NCBI GenBank assembly: GCA_964532865.1
Contig: CAZHJA010000014.1
Coordinates: 1-17,618 of the forward strand
Length of the DNA stretch: 17,618 nucleotides
Source of the DNA: CAZHJA01 sp964532865
Lineage (GTDB): Bacteria > Patescibacteriota > Microgenomatia > UBA1406 > GWC2-37-13
Direction: 5' to 3'
Part shown: positions 1 through 8,500 of the stretch, piece by piece
How positions within the stretch are numbered: position 1 is the first letter of the stretch
Layout: each line of letters opens with the position of its first letter
Translations under genes and position numbers: made by a program
Notes under the pieces: model-generated
The model's database searches: none
The model's input: the letters and a program-made list of their open reading frames with translations, nothing else
Told to the model about the DNA's origin: nothing

Positions 1-28
1 TTTTGGAAAAAAGAAATAAATATATTGC

Positions 29-2182
29 TTATTCAATACTCATCTCACTTACCTCTTCTATTACAGGTCTTTTTAAAATTTCTCTTGGTTTTGATCCTTG
101 TGCTGGACCTAAATATCCTTGAGATGTTAATTGATCTAATATTCTTGCAGCTCTTGCATATCCTACACTTAATCTGCGCTGTATTAATGAAGCAGAGCCC
201 TTACCTTCCTGCATTATTACATTTAAAGCATCATTAAACTTAGGATCTCTTTGCATGCCATCTATAATCATGGTTCCTCTTTTTGTCATTGAAATTCCAC
301 TTTCTTGTTGAGTCACTTCTTCTGTATAATGAACCTCTGGAACTTGAGACTTTAAAAATTGAACCAAATTAATTACTTCTTTTTCAGTAATATACGGTCC
401 TTGATATCTTCTTGGCTTTGCTTGTTCTGGAGGCAAAAATAACATATCTCCTTTTCCAAGAAGCTTTTCAGCTCCAGGCATATCAATAATAACTCTTGAA
501 TCAATCATGGAATTTACATTAAATGCAAGTCTAGCTGGAATATTTGCCTTCATAAGTCCTGTAATTACGTCAACTGATGGTCTTTGTGTTGCCAAAATCA
601 AATGAATTCCAGTAGCTCTTGCCATTTGTGCTACACGTGTAATAAGCTCTTCTGCTTCTCCTTTTGCAAAAACCATTAAGTCAGCAAGTTCGTCTATAAT
701 AAACATAATATATGGCTTTTTTTCAACATCTTTTAAAGCATTATACCCTTCTAAATTTCTTACCCTTTTTGCTGAAAACTCTTTATATCTAATTTCCATC
801 TCACTTACTGTCCATCTTAAAGCAGAAACAATTTTTTGAGGATCAACTATTACTTCTGTTAGTAAATGAGGTATGCCATTATATAATGTAAGTTCAACTC
901 GCTTTGGATCAATAAGGATAAGTCTCAATTGCTCAGGCTTTGTTCGAAGTAAAAATGTACAAATCCATGAATTAAGAAGTATTGATTTTCCGGATCCTGT
1001 AGTTCCTGCAATTAAAACATGAGGCATTTTAGATATACTTGCAGCCTCAGGCTCTCCTGATACTCCTAACCCAAGAGGAACAAATAATGGATCAGAGTTA
1101 TTCGTAAAAAGAGGCGAAGATAAAAGTCTTTTTAAAGTAACAATTTCTGGTTTAATATTTGGAATTTCAATTCCAACTAAAGATCTCCCTGGTATTGGAG
1201 CCTCTATTCTTACTGCACCAGTTTGTGCAGCAATTGCAAGCGCCAAATCATTTGACAAAGCAGTGATTCTGGAAAGCTTTGTTCCCTTTGCAATTTCTAG
1301 CGCATATTGAGTAATTGTAGGCCCTTTATTAATATCAACAACTCTAGCTCTAATACCAAAACTGTCAAGAGTCTGTTCAATAATAGAAGCATTTTTTTTA
1401 ATATCTCCTCTTTGAGCAATTTTCTGGTCAGTCTCAGCTAAAAGTGTTAAAGGAGGATATACCCAAGCACTTTGTGAAGCTTTTGACAATGGCTTAATTG
1501 CAATACCATGTGATGGTAAGGTTGAAGAAGCTTGTATATAAGAAGGCTTTGATTTAATTTTATCATCTAATGTCTTGTCTTCAATAAATTGCTGAGATTC
1601 TTTTTCTGTCTCAGGCTTTTTAGATTTTTTCCAATCTTTATCAAAAAAGCTTCTAAATATATATTGTTTAAAAAATTCATATAATTTTTTGAAAATGTTA
1701 ATTATAAATAATACAAAAACATCAACTGATGTATCTAAGAAAAATATTAAACCAATGACAAAAATTACAGTTAAAATTACAATTGCTCCTATAAATGAAA
1801 AATCCTGCAATAAATTGTCATAAATTAATACTCCAAAATATCCTGATCTAAAAAAACCAAGAAGGGAAATAAAAATTAATACAAGACCCCCAGTAATATT
1901 AAATTTTATAAATTTAAGTTTTTTTGAATTAAAAAAATGAGCTGAGAAAAGAAGTACAACAAGAGGGATTAAAATTGAAATAGGACCAAATTTTACAACT
2001 AGTTCATCATTAATTATAGATAAAAACTGTCCATTGTTACTTGTTGTAAAGCTTTTAAAAAAAGACACACCTAAAACAAGAGAAAGACCTACAAATAAAA
2101 AACCAATCATATTAAAAATAGTTTTTTTATTTCTCCTCGTTCTAATAAAAGGAAGCTTAAAAATTCTTTTTCTTCGACGCAT
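29..2182 (-). CDS. ftsK: FtsK/SpoIIIE-family DNA translocase, full length
   Basis: A 717-residue membrane-anchored motor that pumps double-stranded DNA during chromosome segregation at the division septum. Residues about 22-160 hold four hydrophobic segments (near 24-42, 67-84, 97-112, 130-150). A short charged linker (about 180-240) follows, much shorter than in E. coli FtsK. The alpha/beta motor occupies about 260-605: Walker A GTTGSGKS at 393-400, Walker B with D497-E498 (FIIDELADL), and ATQRPSVDVITG at 531-542. The C-terminal winged-helix gamma domain is about 645-705 (GSASLIQRRLSVGYARAARILD), which in this family reads polar KOPS/SRS-type sequences. The ATG start gives a basic N-terminus and has a promoter directly upstream; no Shine-Dalgarno site is visible. 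It lies 37 bp after the ABC permease on the same strand, but the promoter in that gap suggests independent expression. The family assignment is secure. Confidence 0.97.
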   Translation of the reverse strand: MRRRKRIFKLPFIRTRRNKKTIFNMIGFLFVGLSLVLGVSFFKSFTTSNNGQFLSIINDELVVKFGPISILIPLVVLLFSAHFFNSKKLKFIKFNITGGLVLIFISLLGFFRSGYFGVLIYDNLLQDFSFIGAIVILTVIFVIGLIFFLDTSVDVFVLFIINIFKKLYEFFKQYIFRSFFDKDWKKSKKPETEKESQQFIEDKTLDDKIKSKPSYIQASSTLPSHGIAIKPLSKASQSAWVYPPLTLLAETDQKIAQRGDIKKNASIIEQTLDSFGIRARVVDINKGPTITQYALEIAKGTKLSRITALSNDLALAIAAQTGAVRIEAPIPGRSLVGIEIPNIKPEIVTLKRLLSSPLFTNNSDPLFVPLGLGVSGEPEAASISKMPHVLIAGTTGSGKSILLNSWICTFLLRTKPEQLRLILIDPKRVELTLYNGIPHLLTEVIVDPQKIVSALRWTVSEMEIRYKEFSAKRVRNLEGYNALKDVEKKPYIMFIIDELADLMVFAKGEAEELITRVAQMARATGIHLILATQRPSVDVITGLMKANIPARLAFNVNSMIDSRVIIDMPGAEKLLGKGDMLFLPPEQAKPRRYQGPYITEKEVINLVQFLKSQVPEVHYTEEVTQQESGISMTKRGTMIIDGMQRDPKFNDALNVIMQEGKGSASLIQRRLSVGYARAARILDQLTSQGYLGPAQGSKPREILKRPVIEEVSEMSIE

Positions 2183-2188
2183 AGATTG

Positions 2189-2217
2189 ATTCTAATGGGA
2201 ATTTTATTGAAAATCAA
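2189..2217 (-). promoter_or_regulatory. Predicted sigma-70 promoter of ftsK
   Basis: On the minus strand TTGATT (2217-2212), a 17-bp spacer and TAGAAT (2194-2189) form a good -35/-10 pair. The -10 ends 6 nt before the ftsK ATG, so the predicted start of transcription is at or next to the start codon (leaderless mRNA). Read by eye only. Confidence 0.5.
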
Positions 2218-2219
2218 GG

Positions 2220-4754
2220 TCATTCATATCTTAAAGCATCAAGTGCAGAAATCTTAGTTGCACGCCTTGCAGGATATATTCCTGTAACAATACCAACAAT
2301 TAAAGAAATTAAAATTATAACAATAACAAATAATGGAGGCAAATATGAAATATCAATTAATCCTACTCCTTTAAAAAGCGCAAAAAGAGAAAGAAATAAT
2401 CCAACTGCTTTTCCCATAATAAATCCTAAAGCTATACCAAATAATCCTCCCAAAAATCCCATAACCATAGATTCTGTTAAGAAAAGCTCCTGTACTTCTG
2501 AAGATTTCATACCCATAGCCTTCATTAATCCAACCTCTCTAGTTCTTTCAAGAAGAGATACAGTAAGAGTATTAAACATCCCCAAAGATGCAACTGCAAG
2601 AGCAACCATACCCAAAAGAGCAAGAAATGTTCTTATTGTTGAAAAAAGATTATTAATCTGCTCTACTGTATCTACAACAGAACTTGTAGAATATCCCATT
2701 GCTTCAATCTGTTTTCTTATTTTATCTAAATTTGATTTATGTTTTGCTAGAATTTTTACTTGTGAATAGTTCGTAACTCCCAAAGTTCGTATATCCATAA
2801 AAGGAACATAAAATACTGGTGTTTTATCATCAGGTATTACACCAACAATTGTATATTCTGCCAGTACTGATTCAATTTTCTCATCATCTTCCTCAAGAAG
2901 ATCGCTAATAATAACAAATGATGTTTTAAATTTCTTTCCAACAGCTTCTTTTTCATTTATACCTAATACTCTCAACATTGCTCTGTTTACAACAGCTTGT
3001 CTTTTAGCAGAAGCTCCAATCTTTACTTTTTTTGTTTCAGGAGGTTTAATAACTCCCGCCTCACTTGCAATCTCTACCCAATCTAAAAATGCCTCATCGC
3101 TTGCTTCATTATTAAAACTATCATCTGTTGTACTGCTTATCTTATTACTTGCCTCATCTGTTGCGTCATTTTCTGTACTTATACCCAGAACATCAGGTTT
3201 TTTAATATTCATGCTTGTAATAGAAACATTAATTTCAGCAAAATATCCTTGTTTTTGTATTTGACTATCATCTTTATCTCTTAAAACTACATATTTTCCA
3301 AATTCACAATCTCCGCTTTCTCTATCACATGCCTTTTCCTCCCAAAGGAAAACTGAAGCTTTTATCCATTTTCCAAGAGTTTTTCCTGCTTTGTCTTTTC
3401 CTGCTTCTCCTTGTCCATCATCTGATTCATACATTCCTCCCCAGTATTCTTGGCCTGATGATATTCCTTCAGATTTTTTTGTATATCCTAATATTTTAGA
3501 ATTAGTATTAGGTTTTTCTCTTATTCTTATCCAAAAGCTTTCATAAATACTAAAATCAATATCTTGAATTTTTTCATTGTATTTGGCAGATGATTTACCT
3601 ATATCATCCTCCCTATCACTTACACCCAATACATCTGGGGCTTCTACAAGATATTCACCATTAATTTCAGCAAAGTACCCTTTGCTTTGTATTTGACTGC
3701 CGTCTTTATCTCTTAAAACTACATATTTTCCAAATTCACAATCTCCGCTTTCTCTATCACATGCCTTTTCCTCCCAAAGGAAAACTGAAGCTTTTATCCA
3801 TTTTCCAAGAGTTTTTCCTGCTTTGTCTTTTCCTGCTTCTCCTTGTCCATCATCTGATTCATACATTCCTCCCCAGTATTCTTGGCCTATTAAAACCTCA
3901 CTTGTTCTTTTTGTATATCCAAGGATTTTAGAATTAATATCAGGTTTTTCTCTTATTCTTATCCACTCATTTGTATCAATGCTAAACTCAATGTCTTTAA
4001 TTTTTTCTCCATACTTTACAATCTTTTTTTTTGTAGATTCTCCAGCAACTTTTCCTTTATTCTCTTTAATTTTTGAAAATAATTCATTACTCTCAAATAT
4101 CTTGCCTACTGAGGGTTTAATTGCTGATTGTTTTAAATAATCTTTTGTAACTCCATAAACAGCCATATCAGAAATTGAATTTTTGTAATTAACCCTTCCA
4201 ACTACAGATATTAAAGGAAGAACCATATCAATATTAGCTAAATTATTAAAATCAGCTAAAGTTTTATCATTAATTTTTAATTTTCCTCCTGGGGAAACAG
4301 CAATATCAGCCTGTCTCATTTCTTCAAGCCTTGCCACTCTTGAAATAACTACCTGTTGCAAGCCATATCCTATGGATACAAGAAAAACAATAATTCCAAT
4401 TCCAAGTGTCATTCCGCCTACAGTAACTATAGTTCTTGCTTTTTTTACTTTCATATTACGAATTGACAAATCAATTAAATTTATCCTTGATATGGAACCT
4501 TCTTTATGAAGATCTAATATTTTAATTGAAAGAGTGTAAAAACTATTAAAACTGGGTTTTAATAATTCTCTTATTCTTTTTGGGAAAAACCTAAAATTTG
4601 CAACTGCTGAAATTACTTTTGACACAAGATAAATTAAAAGCAATAGAATAAAGGTACTAGTTTGCCATATAGTTACTTTGAAAAAAAATAAAAGTGCTTT
4701 AAATTTAGGAAAGTGAAATATTGTTTGTTTTTTATTAAAATTAGCTTTATTCAT
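2220..4754 (-). CDS. MacB/FtsX-type ABC transporter permease with two SH3b-like inserts in the extracytoplasmic domain
   Basis: An 844-residue permease that pairs with the ATPase encoded just upstream. An extra N-terminal TM (about 30-52) is followed by the first permease TM (about 108-128, GGMTLGIGIIVFLV) and a large extracytoplasmic MacB_PCD-like region. The C-terminal FtsX-type block (about 713-844) has three TMs, the ERTREVGLMKAMGMK coupling segment and the terminal YPARRATKISALDALRYE. Inside the extracytoplasmic domain two copies of a 144-residue unit begin with SH3b-like sequence (WIRIREKPxxNSKILGYTK...GKWIKASVFLWEE). Each copy carries a CDRESGDC pair that could form a disulfide. MacB-family proteins transmit force rather than form a channel, so a role in cell-wall or lipoprotein/peptide handling is likely; the substrate cannot be read. 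I chose ATG 4754 over a TTG at 4769 because it lies 4 nt after the ATPase stop. At this length it exceeds typical MacB-type permeases, which the inserts explain. Confidence 0.9.
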   Translation of the reverse strand: MNKANFNKKQTIFHFPKFKALLFFFKVTIWQTSTFILLLLIYLVSKVISAVANFRFFPKRIRELLKPSFNSFYTLSIKILDLHKEGSISRINLIDLSIRNMKVKKARTIVTVGGMTLGIGIIVFLVSIGYGLQQVVISRVARLEEMRQADIAVSPGGKLKINDKTLADFNNLANIDMVLPLISVVGRVNYKNSISDMAVYGVTKDYLKQSAIKPSVGKIFESNELFSKIKENKGKVAGESTKKKIVKYGEKIKDIEFSIDTNEWIRIREKPDINSKILGYTKRTSEVLIGQEYWGGMYESDDGQGEAGKDKAGKTLGKWIKASVFLWEEKACDRESGDCEFGKYVVLRDKDGSQIQSKGYFAEINGEYLVEAPDVLGVSDREDDIGKSSAKYNEKIQDIDFSIYESFWIRIREKPNTNSKILGYTKKSEGISSGQEYWGGMYESDDGQGEAGKDKAGKTLGKWIKASVFLWEEKACDRESGDCEFGKYVVLRDKDDSQIQKQGYFAEINVSITSMNIKKPDVLGISTENDATDEASNKISSTTDDSFNNEASDEAFLDWVEIASEAGVIKPPETKKVKIGASAKRQAVVNRAMLRVLGINEKEAVGKKFKTSFVIISDLLEEDDEKIESVLAEYTIVGVIPDDKTPVFYVPFMDIRTLGVTNYSQVKILAKHKSNLDKIRKQIEAMGYSTSSVVDTVEQINNLFSTIRTFLALLGMVALAVASLGMFNTLTVSLLERTREVGLMKAMGMKSSEVQELFLTESMVMGFLGGLFGIALGFIMGKAVGLFLSLFALFKGVGLIDISYLPPLFVIVIILISLIVGIVTGIYPARRATKISALDALRYE
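3271..3456 (-). repeat. Identical 186-bp repeat in the permease gene, downstream copy
   Basis: This block (residues about 434-495 of the permease) is identical by eye to 3703-3888, at an offset of 432 bp (144 codons, in frame). It encodes the C-terminal part of the second SH3b-like unit, including GKWIKA and CDRESGDC. Sequence on either side is clearly diverged between the copies. Confidence 0.93.
3703..3888 (-). repeat. Identical 186-bp repeat in the permease gene, upstream copy
   Basis: Partner of the block at 3271-3456, covering residues about 290-351 of the permease. Just outside it, the N-terminal halves of the two units (for example DTNEWIRIREKPDIN versus YESFWIRIREKPNTN) have diverged, so the identity is restricted to the middle of the unit. 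Confidence 0.93.
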
Positions 4755-4758
4755 ATTA

Positions 4759-5517
4759 TTATTTTTCAATTTTATCTTTTATTCCTCTTTTTCCTTTAAC
4801 TTGTTTTAGCAGCTTATCCCTTTCCTTATTTGAATACACTCTTGCAATTTCTCCATCTAATATTCTTACAGCACTATTTGCAAATTTCAAATATTCCAAG
4901 TCATGTGTTACCATAACTATAGTTTTGTTTTGTTCTTCATTAAGTGATATTAATAATTTCATAAGATCTTGTCCTGCTTCAAAATCTAAATTACCTGTTG
5001 GCTCATCTGCAATAATTATCTCTGGGTTTGTAACCATTGCACGTGCAAGTGATACTCTTTGCTGTTGACCACTTGATAATTCTGTAGAAGTATATAAGGC
5101 CCAATCTTCCATTTGTACCTTTTTTAAACTCTGCATGGCTTTATCCTGTACCCGTTCTTTTCCCATACCTAAAAGCAATAATGGAAAAGATACATTTTCT
5201 ACAACATTTAATGATTTAATCCAGTTTGGCTGTTGATAAACCATGCCTATATGTTTTTTACGAAATTCTCCTCTTTCATCTTCATTCTCTAACCCATATA
5301 TATTTTTATCCAATAAAGTAATTGTGCCTGAACTAGGAGGTTCAAGCCCTAAAATTGTATGAAGCAATGTTGATTTGCCGCACCCTGAAGGACCAAAAAT
5401 TATTAATAAATCTCCATTCTTTACATTAAAAGATATATCTTTAAGTACTTGAATATCTTGTGTTCCAATATGAAAAGACTTTGAGACATTTAATACCTTA
5501 ATGCAATAATCACTCAT
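4759..5517 (-). CDS. ABC transporter ATPase, LolD/MacB/FtsE type
   Basis: A 252-residue cytoplasmic ATPase that drives the permease encoded 4 nt downstream. All ABC motifs are intact: Walker A GPSGCGKST (42-50), Q-loop (GMVYQQPNW, about 91-99), signature LSSGQQQR (147-154), Walker B IIIADEP (167-173), D-loop GNLD and the H-loop histidine H205 (VMVTHD). This sequence class (DEPTGNLDFEAG) is typical of ATPases that partner MacB/FtsX-type permeases. The C-terminus is a lysine-rich tail. It starts at an ATG 30 bp after the stop of the DGR target gene on the same strand, with no terminator between them, so read-through from the DGR operon is possible. I see no Shine-Dalgarno site. The exact substrate is unknown. 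Confidence 0.95.
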   Translation of the reverse strand: MSDYCIKVLNVSKSFHIGTQDIQVLKDISFNVKNGDLLIIFGPSGCGKSTLLHTILGLEPPSSGTITLLDKNIYGLENEDERGEFRKKHIGMVYQQPNWIKSLNVVENVSFPLLLLGMGKERVQDKAMQSLKKVQMEDWALYTSTELSSGQQQRVSLARAMVTNPEIIIADEPTGNLDFEAGQDLMKLLISLNEEQNKTIVMVTHDLEYLKFANSAVRILDGEIARVYSNKERDKLLKQVKGKRGIKDKIEK

Positions 5518-5547
5518 ATTTTATATATTTTAATAATTAAACTACTA

Positions 5548-8500
5548 TTATTTCTTTAACTTACCTAAAAAACCAAATGCTTCCTGCAAACTAGTAATAA
5601 CAAGGTTTAGTGCATTTTCTGTTGCTTTTGGTGTAATTGTTACTGTATCTATTGATTTTGCCTCATTTCCTGCCTTGTCTTTTGATATTGCTCTTAAATG
5701 ATAGACTTTTGAAGGGGTAAGTCCTGAGATTATTACAAGATGATTAAGTGTAAGATTTGAATCTTCTTGAGTTTTTTGAGTATATGTTGTTCCTGTTCCT
5801 TCTCCAAACTCAACTTGTCCTGTTGAAGGTTCATCAGTGTTCCATGAAACAACAAGCTGTGCATTTGACTCTTGAGCAGCTCCTGATACTGGAGGAACTG
5901 CTTCTCCTTCAACGCGTACTTCCATAATCTGAGGAGGACGGGTATCTGTTGCTGTGGTAAACCTTTGTGTATCTGATACTGCTTCATTACCTATTTTATC
6001 TCTTCCTTTTACTATTAATATGTATTGTGTTTTAGGAATAAGACTTCTAATAACCATCCTATGATTTCCTTTAACAAGCGCTACATTTACTTCATCTTTA
6101 GCGCTGGATGCTTCTCCTTCTGGATAATATGAGACAATAGATGACACTTGTGTGTTGCTTGTCCATGAAACTAAAACTGTAGGTTGTGCAGTATTTTTAA
6201 CTTGCTGAATACGCACTTTGGATATTCTGGGACGAGGAAGAGTGTTAAAAAATAATATTGTTCCCTCATATTCATCACCTTCGCTGTCAAATGTATTAAT
6301 CTTATAAAAATATTTAGTTCCATCTTCAAGTCCAACAAGTTGTGTCGTATATGTTGTTTCTGAGACTGATGTTGAAATTTCTTTTAATCCTCCAAATGTA
6401 GTTGTTTTACCATAATATATTTTAACTTTGCTTGCCCCAGTTGATGTAAATTCAATAATTGCACTTGATATACCAATATTTTTTACAGAAACATCTTTAA
6501 CAGTTGGAGCCGCATCAGTAGTAAAGCTCTTTTCATCTGAAATACCAGTATTACCATCCTCATCTGTCCACTTAGCTTTGTAATGATATGTTGTTCCAGG
6601 TGAAAGACTTGTTAAAGTAATAGAATGAGAAGTAACTTGAGAGCTTTTTGAAGGTTCTTCATCATAATATGAACCACTTGACACGCCATATTGAACTTTT
6701 GAGTCAGACTCACGGGAGGTTGACCATGTAATAGTTACTTTTTTTGTTGTTATTGAACCTGCGCTTGGTCCTGAAGAAAGAGAAGCTGACGAGGTATATT
6801 TACCATCTGGATAACCTGTAACAGTTGAAGAGACTGCGCTGCAGTTATTGGCGCTGTCACATGCTTTGACGCAGTAATAGTAATTTTGTTGGGAAAGATC
6901 TGTGTCTGTGTATGATGTTCCTGCGGTTGATCCAATACTTGAGAAACTTGTAAAATCTGATGAACAAGAGTCAGATGTTGTTGATTGATATACCTTGTAT
7001 GTTGAAACACCTGCTCCAACATCAGAAGGAGCATCCCAAGATAAGACAAGCTTCCAATTAGAAGTAGCCTTAATAGAAATATCAGCAATATCCATATTGC
7101 GTGGTACTCCAGGAGCTGAAGTGTTTGCTGTAAAGTTAACTGAATCATAGGCTTCATAGTTAACATTGCCTGCCTCATCTTTTGCAACTACATAAAAAGT
7201 ATTTGTTCCAGGCTGAGTTGCATAGGAGTCTGCAGAAAGAGAAGTGTTTGAAGTCCAAGTACATGATGTTGCCGAGGGTACGGAATTAATACTGTAACAG
7301 TAGCTAAGCCCGCTTGATTGACCTGAATAGCTTTCTGGTGCATCCCATGAAAAAGCAAATGAATTTTCAGTATTGGTAGAAGGGGTAACGCTTAAGTTTT
7401 GAGGAGCAGTTGGTGAAGAAGCATTGTATTTTAATATTGCAGTAATATATGAATCAGCTACATTGCAGGCATTATCCCAAGTACGTAGATAAAAGGTATT
7501 TTCTCCTGTTGAAAGTGAGTCATAATCTGCATCAAGCGTATATGAAGCAGTTTCTATTACATCATCACAATCTTGACTTCCATTATGGCTTGAACCATAC
7601 CATGTACCTGAACTTCCAATTCTGTACTGATATCCTTTAACTCCTGAGTGAGAGTCAGAGGAGCCAACGCTTCCTGATACAGCCCAATATACCGTAATGC
7701 TTTCTATCTCCCGCTGGTATTCTTGAGGAGCTGAAAGTCCTGAAGGATTTGAAGGATCGGTATTATCAAATCTAAATTGAAATTGAGTAGAGTTTCCTGA
7801 ATAAATATTGTCTGCATTATCAATTGCTTTTATATTTAAGTAATATGAAGCAGTTGAAGATGAAAGCCATGTATCTCCTTTGTATGAAGCAGTTGCAAAA
7901 TCTATACTTGTTGAAGATATAATAAACTGGCATGTTGTATCTGTTGTATCAACAGGGGAAGTTCCAAGTAATCCTTTAGAAGTTTCAGGATTGCCATCTT
8001 CATCAGTCCCCAGATACAAACAATATCCTTTAAGTCCTGATCCTCCTGCGTTATCAGCTCCTGCAGTCCATGAGAAATATGGAGATGATTCTTTTGTCCA
8101 ACCATTTGAAGAAACAGATGAGCCCCCTGCAGAGGATAGCATTGCAAGAGATGAGGCGTTAGTGGTAGGAGGAGTTGTATCTGTTGTAAGTCCTATTGCA
8201 AAAGAAGTAATAGAAGGAGTATCAGCTCCTCCAAATGACATAATAGCTTTAACTGAAAGTTTTTGAGAAGTAACAGACAGGGCCTGCATTGCTGTTTGGG
8301 TTAGCTCATCATCTGTATTTACATGTGTTGTGTTTGAGGCTGTTTCCCATGAGTTACCATCCCAATACTGCCATGATGAACCTGTTTCACATGTTGCTCC
8401 TTCATTAGTGCAGAGCTGATAAACAACACTAGCGTTTCCTGAAAATGAAGCAGTTTCAGTGAAAGAATCCCATGTTGTAACTTGAGCATTTTCATATGCA

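Noticed and set aside
4755..4769. TTG start for the ABC permease at 4769
   Set aside because: ATG 4754 follows the ATPase stop by 4 nt and gives a normal basic N-terminus. The TTG adds only a short Asn-rich stretch.
7880..8266. 128-codon plus-strand ORF inside the target gene
   Set aside because: It is antisense to the FN3 region of a clearly coding gene, and its low-complexity content mirrors the Ser/Thr-rich target codons.
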